Shown here piece after piece: positions 15,801 to 24,559 of a stretch of 64,000 nt of DNA (its first letter is position 1; each line of letters starts with the position of its first letter). The stretch spans positions 1 to 64,000 of the forward strand of contig CANQDE010000004.1 of the NCBI GenBank assembly GCA_947591475.1. Direction: 5' to 3'. The stretch is from an uncultured Alistipes sp. GTDB lineage: Bacteria > Bacteroidota > Bacteroidia > Bacteroidales > Rikenellaceae. The notes beneath the pieces were generated by a model. The model ran no database searches, was not told the DNA's origin, and saw nothing but the letters and a program-made list of their open reading frames with translations. Position numbers and translations under genes: made by a program.

Positions 15801-18623
15801 TTATGCTTCGTTTTTGCAACAGAGATTGCGGTCGCCGTAGCCGTTGTCGATTTTCGCGACGTAGGGGAACACCTTCGCTTCGCGAATCCAAGCCAGCGGG
15901 AAAGCGGCTTGCTCGCGCGTATAGGGATGCGCCCATTCGCCGCAAAGCTCCTGCGCCGTGTGCGGAGCGTTGGCGACGAGGTTGTCGGGCTGGCCGACAG
16001 CCGCTTCGCATTCGCGTTTGATGGCAATCAACGCCTCGATGAACCGGTCCATCTCCTCTTTCGGCTCCGATTCGGTCGGCTCGACCATCAGCGTCTCGTG
16101 CACGGGGAACGAGAGCGTCGGGGCGTGGAATCCGTAGTCCATCAACCGATGGGCGATGTCGCCGCAGTCGATGTTGTAATCCTTCTTGAAATGGGTCAAG
16201 TCGAGGATCATTTCGTGCGCTACGCGGCCCGTTTCGCCGGTGTAGTAGGTGCGGAACTCCTTGCGCAGGGCCGAAGCCATGTAGTTGGCATTGACGATCG
16301 CCATCTCGGTTACATGCCGCAACCCCTCTTCGCCCAACAGCTTGATGTAGCCGTAGGTGATGGGCAGCAGCATCGCCGAGCCCCACGGAGCCGATGCAAC
16401 CGCCGTGATGCCCTCTTCGCCGCCCGTCGAAGCCAGCGGATGCGACGGCAGGAACCGCCGCAGATGTTCGGCCGCACAAATGGGGCCCACGCCCGGGCCG
16501 CCGCCGCCGTGCGGCATGGCGAAGGTCTTGTGCAGGTTGAGGTGGCAGATGTCTGCGCCGATGTAGCCCGGGTTGGTCAGCCCGACTTGGGCGTTCATGT
16601 TCGCGCCGTCCATATAGACCTGTCCGCCCGCATCGTGCACGATGTCGACGATTTCGCGGATGCGGCTCTCGAACACGCCGTGCGTCGAAGGGTAGGTAAC
16701 CATCAGTCCGCACAGCTCCGAGGCGTACTCTTTCGCCTTCGCTTCGAGGTCGGCGACGTCGATATTGCCCTGCTCGTCGCAGGCGACGGTTACGATCTTC
16801 ATGCCTGCCATGGCGGCCGATGCCGGATTGGTGCCGTGGGCCGATGCCGGAATCAATACCACGTTGCGATAACCCTGTCCGCGACTCTGGTGATAGGCGC
16901 GGATGACCATCAGTCCGGAGTATTCGCCCGCAGCGCCCGAATTGGGTTGCAACGAACATCCGGCCATGCCGGTGATCGTAGCAAGGTCGTGTTCCAGTTC
17001 GGCGATCAGCTCCGAATAGCCGGCGGCTTGGTCGGCCGGTGCGAAGGGGTGCATGTTCTGGAAACCGGCTAACGACAGCGGCTGCATCAACACGGCCGCG
17101 TTGAGTTTCATGGTGCACGAACCGAGCGAAATCATCGAGTTGGCCAACGAAATGTCGCGCAGCTCCAGTTGCTTGATGTAACGCATTAGGGCACTTTCCG
17201 AACGATAGCGGTTGAAGACCGGTTCGGTCAGGAAAGCCGACCGGCGCAACAGTCCGTCGGGAATCGTTTCGACCGTCTTTTTGACGGCTTTCGGTTTGCG
17301 GCCTTTGGCGGCGGCGAAGATGCCGATGACCGTTTCGATTTCGGCGGGGGTCGTTACCTCGTCGAACGAGAGCCGAACCCGCTCTTCGGACGGATAGAAG
17401 AAGTTGATCCCCTCTTCGAGGGCCAGCGATTGCACGACGGAGGCTTCGGCCTGCACTTCGAGCGTGTCGAAGAAGTGCGGTGCGGTCAGCTTGTAGTCGA
17501 GCGCTTCGAGGGCTGCGGCGACTTTGCACGCAGCGTCATGCGCATTGTTGGCGGCCCGTAATAATCCCTCGGGGCCGTTGTAGACGCAGTAGAAGCCCAC
17601 CATCGAGGCCATCAGCGCCGATGCGGTGCAGATGTTCGACGTGGCTTTTTCGCGTTTGATGTGCTGCTCGCGCATCTGCAGCGACATGCGCAACGCGCGG
17701 TTGCCCAATCGGTCGACCGAGACGCCGATGATGCGGCCCGGGAGGTTGCGTTTGAACGATTCGCGGGCGGTCATGTAACCGGCGCTCGGGCCGCCGAATC
17801 CCATCGGGGTGCCGAGCCGCTGGGTCGAGCCCACGGCGATGTCGGCGCCCCATTCGCCCGGAGCTTTGAGCAAGGCCAGAGCCAACAGGTCGGCGACGGC
17901 CGTTACCGTAACGCCTTTTGCATGAGCGGCCTCCGCGAATCCGGCGTAATCGCGCACGGCGCCGTCGGCGGCGGGATACTGCACGATGGCGCCGAACTCC
18001 TTGCCCGTGAATTCGTATTCGTCGTATTCGTCGATGATGAGTTCGATGCCGTAGGGTTCGCTGCGGGTGAGCAGCACGTCGAGCGTTTGCGGGAAGATAT
18101 TGCGATCGACGAAAAGCTGGTTGCGGCCCTCTTTGACCGCCTCGCGCGAGCGGCTGTTGAACATCATCAACATGGCTTCGGCGGCGGCCGTACCCTCGTC
18201 CAACAACGAACAGTTGCCGATTTCCATGCCGGTCAATGAGATGACGGCGGTCTGGAAGTTGAGCAACGCCTCCAAACGTCCCTGAGAGATTTCGGCCTGA
18301 TAGGGGGTGTAGGAGGTGTACCACGCCGGATTTTCGAGGACGTTGCGCGAGACGGCGGCGGGCACGGCGCACGGATAATACCCCATGCCGATGAACGACC
18401 GCAGGGTGCGGTTCTTGTCGGCCAAGGCGCGGATATGGGCGGCGAACTCGTATTCGCTCATCCCCTCGGCGGGCAGAGCGAGCGGCTTTCTTAAACGGAT
18501 GGATTGTGGGATGACCTGCGCGATGAGTTCATCGACCGAGCCGACGCCGATGGTGTCGAGCATCTCTTTGAGCTCGCCGGGACGGCTGACACCGATGTGT
18601 CGTTCAACAAATTTTTCGAACAT
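15801..18623 (-). CDS. gcvP: Glycine dehydrogenase (decarboxylating), P-protein
   Basis: A 940-residue full-length P-protein of the glycine cleavage system, fusing N-terminal and C-terminal halves that are separate genes in some bacteria. It decarboxylates glycine and passes aminomethyl to lipoyl-GcvH. N-terminal motifs include RHIGVSRPGELKEML and FIGMGYYPCAVP. The PLP lysine is in HLNLHKTFAMPHGGGGPGVG (about residue 695), followed by the glycine-rich loop. The start ATG at 18623 follows TTAATAAAA. gcvT and gcvH are not in the window. murE follows after seven bases; co-transcription is likely. Lipoate for the system could come from lipA/lipB at 44-45 kb. Confidence 0.96.
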   Translation of the reverse strand: MFEKFVERHIGVSRPGELKEMLDTIGVGSVDELIAQVIPQSIRLRKPLALPAEGMSEYEFAAHIRALADKNRTLRSFIGMGYYPCAVPAAVSRNVLENPAWYTSYTPYQAEISQGRLEALLNFQTAVISLTGMEIGNCSLLDEGTAAAEAMLMMFNSRSREAVKEGRNQLFVDRNIFPQTLDVLLTRSEPYGIELIIDEYDEYEFTGKEFGAIVQYPAADGAVRDYAGFAEAAHAKGVTVTAVADLLALALLKAPGEWGADIAVGSTQRLGTPMGFGGPSAGYMTARESFKRNLPGRIIGVSVDRLGNRALRMSLQMREQHIKREKATSNICTASALMASMVGFYCVYNGPEGLLRAANNAHDAACKVAAALEALDYKLTAPHFFDTLEVQAEASVVQSLALEEGINFFYPSEERVRLSFDEVTTPAEIETVIGIFAAAKGRKPKAVKKTVETIPDGLLRRSAFLTEPVFNRYRSESALMRYIKQLELRDISLANSMISLGSCTMKLNAAVLMQPLSLAGFQNMHPFAPADQAAGYSELIAELEHDLATITGMAGCSLQPNSGAAGEYSGLMVIRAYHQSRGQGYRNVVLIPASAHGTNPASAAMAGMKIVTVACDEQGNIDVADLEAKAKEYASELCGLMVTYPSTHGVFESRIREIVDIVHDAGGQVYMDGANMNAQVGLTNPGYIGADICHLNLHKTFAMPHGGGGPGVGPICAAEHLRRFLPSHPLASTGGEEGITAVASAPWGSAMLLPITYGYIKLLGEEGLRHVTEMAIVNANYMASALRKEFRTYYTGETGRVAHEMILDLTHFKKDYNIDCGDIAHRLMDYGFHAPTLSFPVHETLMVEPTESEPKEEMDRFIEALIAIKRECEAAVGQPDNLVANAPHTAQELCGEWAHPYTREQAAFPLAWIREAKVFPYVAKIDNGYGDRNLCCKNEA

Positions 18624-18981
18624 TTTTATTAATGGCTTAGTATGTTATTTTTCTTTTCATCGCTTTCTTGCCTCCCGACCGGCCCTTCAAGATCGTGGTC
18701 GCCCCGACCGTTTTTTATTCAGCGTTGGTAACTCTTACCTCCTGTTGCGAGAGAGTCTCCACTAACGTTCGGAATGACATCGCAAGCGGCGAGGCGAAAC
18801 ATTCGTTTCGCACAGGACGGCCGAATTTACCCGCAACAACTTGTTGTTGAACGGGTAAATTCGGCCGGCATGTAGATGGACTTTGTCCATCGTACACTCG
18901 CCGCCGATTTATGCTCGGGTTTGCCGCGCGGCTGGGGGCGAGCTCGCCCCCAAAGAGCGCAACATCCGCAGGCTGGGTATA
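18624..18981. other. Palindrome-rich intergenic region
   Basis: No convincing gene. Four perfect inverted repeats occur in 160 bases: 18794-18811 (GCGAAAC/GTTTCGC), 18819-18866 (15-bp GGCCGAATTTACCCG arms enclosing CAACAAC/GTTGTTG), 18877-18893 (GATGGAC/GTCCATC) and 18933-18952 (TGGGGGCGAGCTCGCCCCCA, fully self-complementary). None has a T tract on either strand, so ordinary termination is unlikely. Confidence 0.7.
18819..18866. repeat. Long perfect inverted repeat
   Basis: Left arm 18819-18833 pairs perfectly with 18852-18866 (15 bp). Inside, CAACAAC (18834-18840) pairs with GTTGTTG (18843-18849), leaving a TT loop and an AA bulge. The result is a 22-bp near-perfect stem. Confidence 0.85.
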
Positions 18982-20652
18982 TCAATAAAATGCGCTGCCG
19001 CCGATGAACTCGCGCAGGAGCGAGGTCGGCGGAACGGTTTCGGGCGTAATCGGACTGAAATTGTCCAAGAACTTCAGCAACCGACGCGCTTCGTCGTATT
19101 CCGGCACGGTGTTCGGCACCTCGCGCAGCAGCTTTTCGGCATAGGGCCGCAGTACGGCAATCTCATACAGCAGCGACGAGTTGAACATCACATCGGCATT
19201 CTCCTGATAGGGGAAGATGTGCCGTTCTTCGCCGCGCCGCACCGACGGCCAACGCGAAAGTGTGTTCAACGCATCCGATCCGCGCTGCGTGTTATCGCGG
19301 GTCAGCCGGCGCAGCAACCGGTTGTCCGTAGTCGAGATGCGCGACAGGTTGTCCATCGCCACCGACGTGAAACACGAAATGTAAATTTTGAACTTCTGCT
19401 CGTCCGGAATGCCCGGCGTCAGCCGCGGGTTGAGGCCGTGGATGCCTTCGATAATCAGAATCGAACGTTCGTCCAATTGCAGCGGGGCGTTGTGCCACGT
19501 GCGGCGTCCCGTGATGAAGTCGTAGCGCGGGATGTCGACGCTTTCGCCGCGCATCAGCCGTTGCAGGTGGTCGTTGAACAGCGGCAGGTCGATGGCTTCG
19601 AGCGCTTCGTAGTCGTATTCGCCGTTTTCGTCTTTCGGCGTCTGTTCGCGGTCGACGAAGTAGTCGTCCAACGAAATCAACACCGGATGCAGCCCCAACA
19701 CGCCCAACTGGATGGCCAAGCGTTTCGCCGAAGTGGTCTTGCCGCTCGACGAGGGGCCCGAAATCAAGACCGTGCGGGTGCCGTTCGTGCGGTTGGCCTC
19801 TTCGATGCGGTCGGCGACCTCGGCGAATTTCCGTTCGTGGAAGGCTTCGGCGATCAGAATCAATCCGCCCGCATTGCCGGCCAGCACCTCGGCGTTGAGC
19901 CGCCCGACGGTCGGAACGCCCATCAACTCGACCCATGACTGGTATTCGCGGAAGATGCCGAACATCTTTTCCTGTTCGACGCCGGTGTCGAGCGTTTCGG
20001 GGACCGTGCGGCGGGGCAGCGAAAGGTAGAATCCGTTGTAGTAGGGTTCGATTTCGAACCGGTCGAGATAGCCGGTCGAGGGGGCCAGCGATCCGTAGAA
20101 ATAGCCCGCCGTGTCGTCGAGCGTATAGAGACAGCTGTACAGGCGCGGACGGGTGTCCAACAAGGCGATTTTGTCCTCGGCCTTTTGGGCGGCGTAGATT
20201 TCGCGCACCTGCGACGTAAGCAGCTTGTGCCGCATGATGGGCAGATCGGCTGCGACGAGTTCGCGCATCCGTTTGCGGAGGGCGTCGGCCTCTGCTCGGT
20301 CGAACTCCGCGATGCCCTCCACTTCGCAGTAGAAGCCGCTCGGCCCCATCGAATGACGGATATGCAGCTTGCAGTCGGGATGGAGGTCGTGCACCGCCTT
20401 TTGGAGCAGAAACCACGCGGTGCGTTGGTAGACGCGGATGCCCTCGAACGACGTGATGTCGATGAATCGCACCGAAACGGGCGTATAGATTCGGTAGCTC
20501 AGCTCCTTGATGCGGTTGTCGACCAAGGCGGCCAGAAAGGGATGGGGCGCGTCGGCTCCGATGCGCCGTGCGAGTTCCGACAATGGGGTACCCATTGCCA
20601 CCTCGAGCGTTTGCCCGAGGTTTTCGCACACGACTTGAATGGGTTCGGTCAT
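18982..20652 (-). CDS. Nucleoside kinase with ThrRS-like N-terminus
   Basis: A 556-residue protein. The N-terminus (MTEPIQVVCENLGQTLEVAM) is a TGS-like domain, followed by a threonyl-tRNA synthetase second-additional-domain-like region (about 90-240, with GFYCEVEG). The C-terminal half is a uridine/phosphoribulokinase fold with P-loop ISGPSSSGKTTSAKRL (about 290-305), SLDDYFVDREQTP and IIEGIHGLNP. This fusion is common in Bacteroidetes and Firmicutes and annotated as nucleoside (uridine) kinase; the true substrate is uncertain. The open frame extends upstream, but the start at 20652 is the one facing the divergent gene's promoter region. Confidence 0.85.
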   Translation of the reverse strand: MTEPIQVVCENLGQTLEVAMGTPLSELARRIGADAPHPFLAALVDNRIKELSYRIYTPVSVRFIDITSFEGIRVYQRTAWFLLQKAVHDLHPDCKLHIRHSMGPSGFYCEVEGIAEFDRAEADALRKRMRELVAADLPIMRHKLLTSQVREIYAAQKAEDKIALLDTRPRLYSCLYTLDDTAGYFYGSLAPSTGYLDRFEIEPYYNGFYLSLPRRTVPETLDTGVEQEKMFGIFREYQSWVELMGVPTVGRLNAEVLAGNAGGLILIAEAFHERKFAEVADRIEEANRTNGTRTVLISGPSSSGKTTSAKRLAIQLGVLGLHPVLISLDDYFVDREQTPKDENGEYDYEALEAIDLPLFNDHLQRLMRGESVDIPRYDFITGRRTWHNAPLQLDERSILIIEGIHGLNPRLTPGIPDEQKFKIYISCFTSVAMDNLSRISTTDNRLLRRLTRDNTQRGSDALNTLSRWPSVRRGEERHIFPYQENADVMFNSSLLYEIAVLRPYAEKLLREVPNTVPEYDEARRLLKFLDNFSPITPETVPPTSLLREFIGGSAFY

Positions 20653-20680
20653 ATCGGAAAGATTCGCATGAAAAGATGGG

Positions 20681-20707
20681 TAAAGATAGGAATTATTTGT
20701 AATTTTG
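20681..20707. promoter_or_regulatory. Divergent promoters of nucleoside kinase and nucleotidase
   Basis: On the plus strand TAATTTTG (20700-20707) precedes the 20731 gene. On the minus strand TATCTTTA (20688-20681) is one base off consensus and precedes the kinase gene at 20652. The two are only 12 bases apart, so the genes probably share a control region. Confidence 0.55.
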
Positions 20708-20730
20708 GCAAACGCTAATCGAATAAACGA

Positions 20731-22224
20731 ATGATGATGAAGAGACGATTTTTCCGGTTTGCGGTTGCCGTTTCGGTTCTCGTCGCGGTTGCGGCCTGCT
20801 CGCCGCGCGAACGGACGCTCGTGCTGCTCTCGACCAACGATATGCACGCGCAAATCGACCGCTTTCCGCAGCTCGCGGCCGCCGTGGAGGCCTGTCGCGA
20901 CACGATCGACAACGTGGTGTTGGTCGATGCGGGCGACCGTTGGACGGGCAACCCCTATGTCGACCGCACATCGACCCCGGGCATGCCGATCATCCGACTG
21001 ATGAACCGCTTGGGCTACGATGCGGCGACCCTCGGCAACCACGAATTCGACCACGGACAGGCCCATTTGGGCAGGCTCATCGACAGCATGGAGTTCGCGG
21101 TCGTTTGCGCCAACCTCAAAAGCGACACCTGCACGTTCCCGCAGCTGCCGCCTTACACGATACTCGAACGGGACGGCATTCGTATCGGTCTGGTGGGCGT
21201 GGTAACCAACTATGAAGGGCCCGGCCATCCGGCGGGTCATGTGTCGAGTTTCGTGGGGCTGGAATTTCCCGATCCGCAGGCGATGGCGGCGAAGTATGCC
21301 GAAGAACTCCGTCCGCAAGTCGATGTATTGGTGCTCGTTTCGCACATGGGCGATGACCGCGACGAGGAATTTTTATTAACTTCGGTGGATAATGCTAACG
21401 AGGGGAGGAATGGAAAAGAAAAAGATGTCGGCAGTCCCTACGATGTCGTGATCGGCGGCCACACCCACGAAGTCCGCAACTCGGTGGTCGGCGGCACGCT
21501 GCTGACCCAGACGGGCAAGAACCTGAACAACGTGGGAGCGACGGTCATCCGGCTGCGCGGGCGGAAGGTGGTCGATTGTTCGTTTCGGTTGGTCGACCTT
21601 TCGACCTACGACGCGGCGGAACCGTATGCCGCTGAGGTCGTGGCCTACGAAGCCGACCCTGCGCTCAACCGGCCGGCGGGCCGATTCGTGAATGGAGCCG
21701 GCCGATTGGGCCTTGCCGGATGGATTGCGCGGACGATTGCCGCGGCGACCCGTTCGGAGGTGGGCCTCTATCATTGGGGCGGCGTCCGCTTGGATACGAT
21801 TCCGGCCGGCGAGGTGAGCCGTGCGCAGATTTATGCACTGGAGCCGTTCGATACGGAGGTCGTCGTGTCGCGGATGACGCCCGACGAGCTGCGCCGCATC
21901 ATTCTGGCGAAGTACAACGATTCGTGCAATCTCAGAGAAGCGCATCGGCTCGATTTGTTTGCGACGACGCCTTATACCATCGTAACCGATGCCGAGGATC
22001 GGGCCGTCGACGTGCGTTTCCCGCAGTTGCAGGAGGGACGGCCCTACCGGATTGCCTTCAACGATTACATCTTCAAGAATTATGCGGCGGTCGATCGGGC
22101 CAAAGGCCAAGTGCTTGATGGCGTGAGGGTCAACGAGCTGTTGTTGAAAGAGTTGGAGACCGGACGACCGGTTGCGGTCGATAACCGTCCCATCCAAACG
22201 GTTGAGGTCTCGGAGCGGCGCTGA
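20731..22224 (+). CDS. 5'-nucleotidase family lipoprotein
   Basis: A 497-residue exported metallophosphatase. A signal peptide ends in a lipobox-like VAAC (Cys at about 24). N-terminal metal ligands: STNDMHAQID, VDAGDRWTGNP, LGNHEFDHGQ, VSHMGDD and VIGGHTHEV. The C-terminal 5'-nucleotidase domain spans about 280-480, with LYHWGGVRLDTIPAGEVS. Such enzymes dephosphorylate nucleotides or sugar nucleotides outside the inner membrane. Three in-frame ATGs open the gene (20731, 20734, 20737). A short Lys/Glu-rich insert (about 222-236, NEGRNGKEKDVGS) interrupts the catalytic domain. Confidence 0.88.
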   Translation: MMMKRRFFRFAVAVSVLVAVAACSPRERTLVLLSTNDMHAQIDRFPQLAAAVEACRDTIDNVVLVDAGDRWTGNPYVDRTSTPGMPIIRLMNRLGYDAATLGNHEFDHGQAHLGRLIDSMEFAVVCANLKSDTCTFPQLPPYTILERDGIRIGLVGVVTNYEGPGHPAGHVSSFVGLEFPDPQAMAAKYAEELRPQVDVLVLVSHMGDDRDEEFLLTSVDNANEGRNGKEKDVGSPYDVVIGGHTHEVRNSVVGGTLLTQTGKNLNNVGATVIRLRGRKVVDCSFRLVDLSTYDAAEPYAAEVVAYEADPALNRPAGRFVNGAGRLGLAGWIARTIAAATRSEVGLYHWGGVRLDTIPAGEVSRAQIYALEPFDTEVVVSRMTPDELRRIILAKYNDSCNLREAHRLDLFATTPYTIVTDAEDRAVDVRFPQLQEGRPYRIAFNDYIFKNYAAVDRAKGQVLDGVRVNELLLKELETGRPVAVDNRPIQTVEVSERR

Positions 22225-22264
22225 AAAGGCCGCTTGCCGGCTTTACGAGAGTCAATTATCCCTT

Positions 22265-22331
22265 CGAAGCCCCCGCCAAGGCGGGGGTTTGGGGGTGGGT
22301 CAAATCTGCATACGCGGCCAAGGGCCGCGAG
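22265..22331 (+). repeat. R2 REP-like element, copy 2
   Basis: CCCCCGCCAAGGCGGGGG, linker TTTGGGGGTGGGTCAAATC, then CGCGGCCAAGGGCCGCG. It sits 40 bases after the nucleotidase stop. Confidence 0.8.
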
Positions 22332-22395
22332 AAACGGCGGTCGGATTTGAAAAACAGGGCCGAAAATTATATGAAAGACCTAATTGCGGTTGCAA

Positions 22396-22433
22396 AAGAA
22401 AGGGGTCGTCCTGCATGCAGGATGACCCCTTTT
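22396..22433. terminator. Bidirectional terminator between nucleotidase and M13 peptidase
   Basis: AAAGGGGTC / GACCCCTTTT with an inner TCCTGCATGCAGGA palindrome, ending in T's on both strands. It lies between two convergent genes. Confidence 0.85.
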
Positions 22434-22459
22434 CGGTCGGTATGCTTTTTCGAATGCGG

Positions 22460-24490
22460 TTACCAGATGATGACGCGCTCGTCTTCCGGCAGGAACATCG
22501 CGCCGTCCTGAATACCGAACGCATCGTAGAACGTTTGCAGGTTGCGCACCGTAGCATCGACGCGCCATTTGCCCAACGAGTGGACGTCCTGCTTGGTCAG
22601 TCGGGCGATCTCCTCGTCGCGGATGTTCTGCGCCCACAGCGTCGCATAGGCTAAATAGAACCGTTGGGCGGCCGTGAAGTTGTCGATCGGCTCCGGTTCG
22701 ACGCCTGCTTGGGCATTCTTCATGGCCGTGTAGGCTACGCGCAGGCCGCCTTGGTCGGCGATGTTCTCGCCCAAGGACAACGAACCGTTCGCATGGATGG
22801 CCGGTTGGTCGCCCTGTGCAGGCAATACCTCGATTGCGTCGAACTGTTTTACTAAGACGGCCGTCTTTTTCTTGAACGCCTCGGCGTCGGCTTCCGTCCA
22901 CCAGTTGTTCATGTTGCCGTCCTTGTCGAAGTTGCGGCCTTGGTCGTCGAATCCGTGGGTCATCTCATGGCCGATTACCACGCCGATAGCCCCGTAGTTC
23001 ACGGCATCGTCGGCATCGGGGTTGTAGAATGGCGGTTGCAGGATGGCGGCCGGGAAGCAAATCTCGTTGGTCGTCGGATTGTAGTAGGCGTTGACCATCT
23101 GCGGCGGCATGTGCCATTTCGCCCGATCGACGGGTTTGCCCAGTTCGGCGATGTTGTCGGCCGTGTACCAGACATTGGCCGCAACGACATTTTGCCAATA
23201 GCTCTTCTGCGGATCGACCGTCAGCGTCGTGTAGTCCTTCCATTTGTCCGGATAGCCGATCTTCACCGTGAAGGCCGCCAATTTCTCCTGCGCTTTGGCC
23301 TTGGTCTCGTCGGACATCCAGTCGAGAGCGTCGATGTGTTGCGACAGCGCCGTTTGCAGGTTCTTTACGATACCGAGCATACGCTCCTTGTCCTTTTCCG
23401 GAAAATATTTGGCCACGTACATCTCGCCGACCGCTTCGGACAGCACGCTGTTAGGTACGGCCATCGCGCGTTTCCAGCGGGGTTTCTGCTCCTGACGGCC
23501 CGACATCGTGCGTCCGTAGAACTCGAACGAAGCGTCGCCGAACGCATCGCTCAGATAGGAGGCCGCCGCATTGATATACTGCGCCGCGAGGTAGTAGCGG
23601 ACCTTTTCGAGCGGGGCGTTTTTCATCAGTTCGTTGGCATTGGCCAGCGCCGACGGCGTGGTTACGATGATCGTCTCGAAATCGCCGATGCCCAGCGTCT
23701 TGTAGTAGGTCGCCCAGTCGATTGCATCGTAGCTCTTCTCGAAATCGGCTTTTTTCATCGGATTGTATTGGGCCGCGATGTCGCGCAACTGCACGCTCGA
23801 CCAGTTTTTCTCGGCCAGAGCGGTCTCGATTTCCATCACGCCGGCTACGGCCGCTTCGATTTCCGCTTCGGGAATGCCTGCGAGCGCGAAAATACGACCC
23901 AAATAGGTTTTGTACGCCTCGCGTTTCGGGGCGTTCTCCTCGTCGAGATAGTAATCGCGGTCGCCCATCATCAAGCCCGATTGCGAAGCATAGAGAGCGT
24001 TCATGTCGCTGTTCATCAGGTCGGCTTCGACCCCGATGCCGAAGAACGGATTGGCCACCGTGCGGTGGAATTCGGCAATCAACGGCGTCAGTTCGGCACG
24101 GTCGTTGACGGCGAGAATCCGCTCGACCATCGGCCGGATCGGGGCGGCGCCTTCGTCGTTCAGACGGGCCGAATCGAGCCCCATTTTATAGAGGTCGGAG
24201 ATCTTCTGCTCGACGCTGCCGGTCGCGGCCTTCGTCTCGGTCATCGCGGCGAAAAGATCGTTGATGCGGATTTCGTTGTTCTCGCGCAGGATGTCGAACG
24301 ACCCGTAACGCGAAAATTCGGGTTTCAGCGGATTGCGCTGCTGCCAGCCGCCCGTGGCGTACTGGTAGAAATCGGCGTTCGGCGCTACCGACGGGTCGAG
24401 ATTCGCTAAGTCGATGGCCGGAACCTTCGAGGTATTGTTCTGACAGGCTGCCATAAACAAAACGGATGAAAGAATAAGCAGTTTTTTCAT
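22460..24490 (-). CDS. M13 family metalloendopeptidase, lipoprotein
   Basis: A 676-residue zinc peptidase of the neprilysin/PepO family. A signal peptide with lipobox-like LFMAACQNN (Cys at about 16) places it in the envelope. The zinc site is GHEMTHGFDDQGRNFD (about 505-520), with the downstream Glu in LGENIADQGGL and the substrate-binding NAYYNP before it. It probably trims peptides or misfolded envelope proteins; targets are unknown. On the minus strand its ATG follows GTACCAGTTGTTAATAAAAAT, a variant of the dispersed R1 tail motif. Confidence 0.92.
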   Translation of the reverse strand: MKKLLILSSVLFMAACQNNTSKVPAIDLANLDPSVAPNADFYQYATGGWQQRNPLKPEFSRYGSFDILRENNEIRINDLFAAMTETKAATGSVEQKISDLYKMGLDSARLNDEGAAPIRPMVERILAVNDRAELTPLIAEFHRTVANPFFGIGVEADLMNSDMNALYASQSGLMMGDRDYYLDEENAPKREAYKTYLGRIFALAGIPEAEIEAAVAGVMEIETALAEKNWSSVQLRDIAAQYNPMKKADFEKSYDAIDWATYYKTLGIGDFETIIVTTPSALANANELMKNAPLEKVRYYLAAQYINAAASYLSDAFGDASFEFYGRTMSGRQEQKPRWKRAMAVPNSVLSEAVGEMYVAKYFPEKDKERMLGIVKNLQTALSQHIDALDWMSDETKAKAQEKLAAFTVKIGYPDKWKDYTTLTVDPQKSYWQNVVAANVWYTADNIAELGKPVDRAKWHMPPQMVNAYYNPTTNEICFPAAILQPPFYNPDADDAVNYGAIGVVIGHEMTHGFDDQGRNFDKDGNMNNWWTEADAEAFKKKTAVLVKQFDAIEVLPAQGDQPAIHANGSLSLGENIADQGGLRVAYTAMKNAQAGVEPEPIDNFTAAQRFYLAYATLWAQNIRDEEIARLTKQDVHSLGKWRVDATVRNLQTFYDAFGIQDGAMFLPEDERVIIW

Positions 24491-24527
24491 ATTTTTATTA
24501 ACAACTGGTACTTCTGTTTAAGTATAG

Positions 24528-24555
24528 TGCGGAGCGTTCACGAACGCCCCGCACT
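24528..24555 (-). terminator. Hairpin after pgk
   Basis: GTGCGG-GCGTTC / GAACGC-CCGCAC stem-loop directly after the pgk stop codon on the minus strand. It lacks a good T tract, so it may be an mRNA 3' stabiliser and not a strict terminator. Confidence 0.5.
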
Positions 24556-24559
24556 CGGA

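Noticed and set aside
15717..17072. Plus-strand open frame of 451 codons opposite murE/gcvP
   Set aside because: It is the antisense shadow of two clear genes in GC-rich DNA; composition is Arg/His-rich and no family is recognisable.
17536..18372. Minus-strand frame of 278 codons overlapping gcvP in another frame
   Set aside because: Arg-rich alternative frame of gcvP; the gcvP frame has strong motifs throughout.
18715..18897. 60-codon minus-strand ORF in the palindrome-rich interval
   Set aside because: It runs through the inverted repeats, has no convincing leader, and its sequence is explained by palindromic DNA.
20653..21345. N-terminal extension of the nucleoside kinase
   Set aside because: It would be antisense to the divergent nucleotidase gene; family length supports the start at 20652.
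22940..24409. Plus-strand open frame of 489 codons opposite the M13 peptidase
   Set aside because: Shadow of the peptidase; no start context, no recognisable domain.
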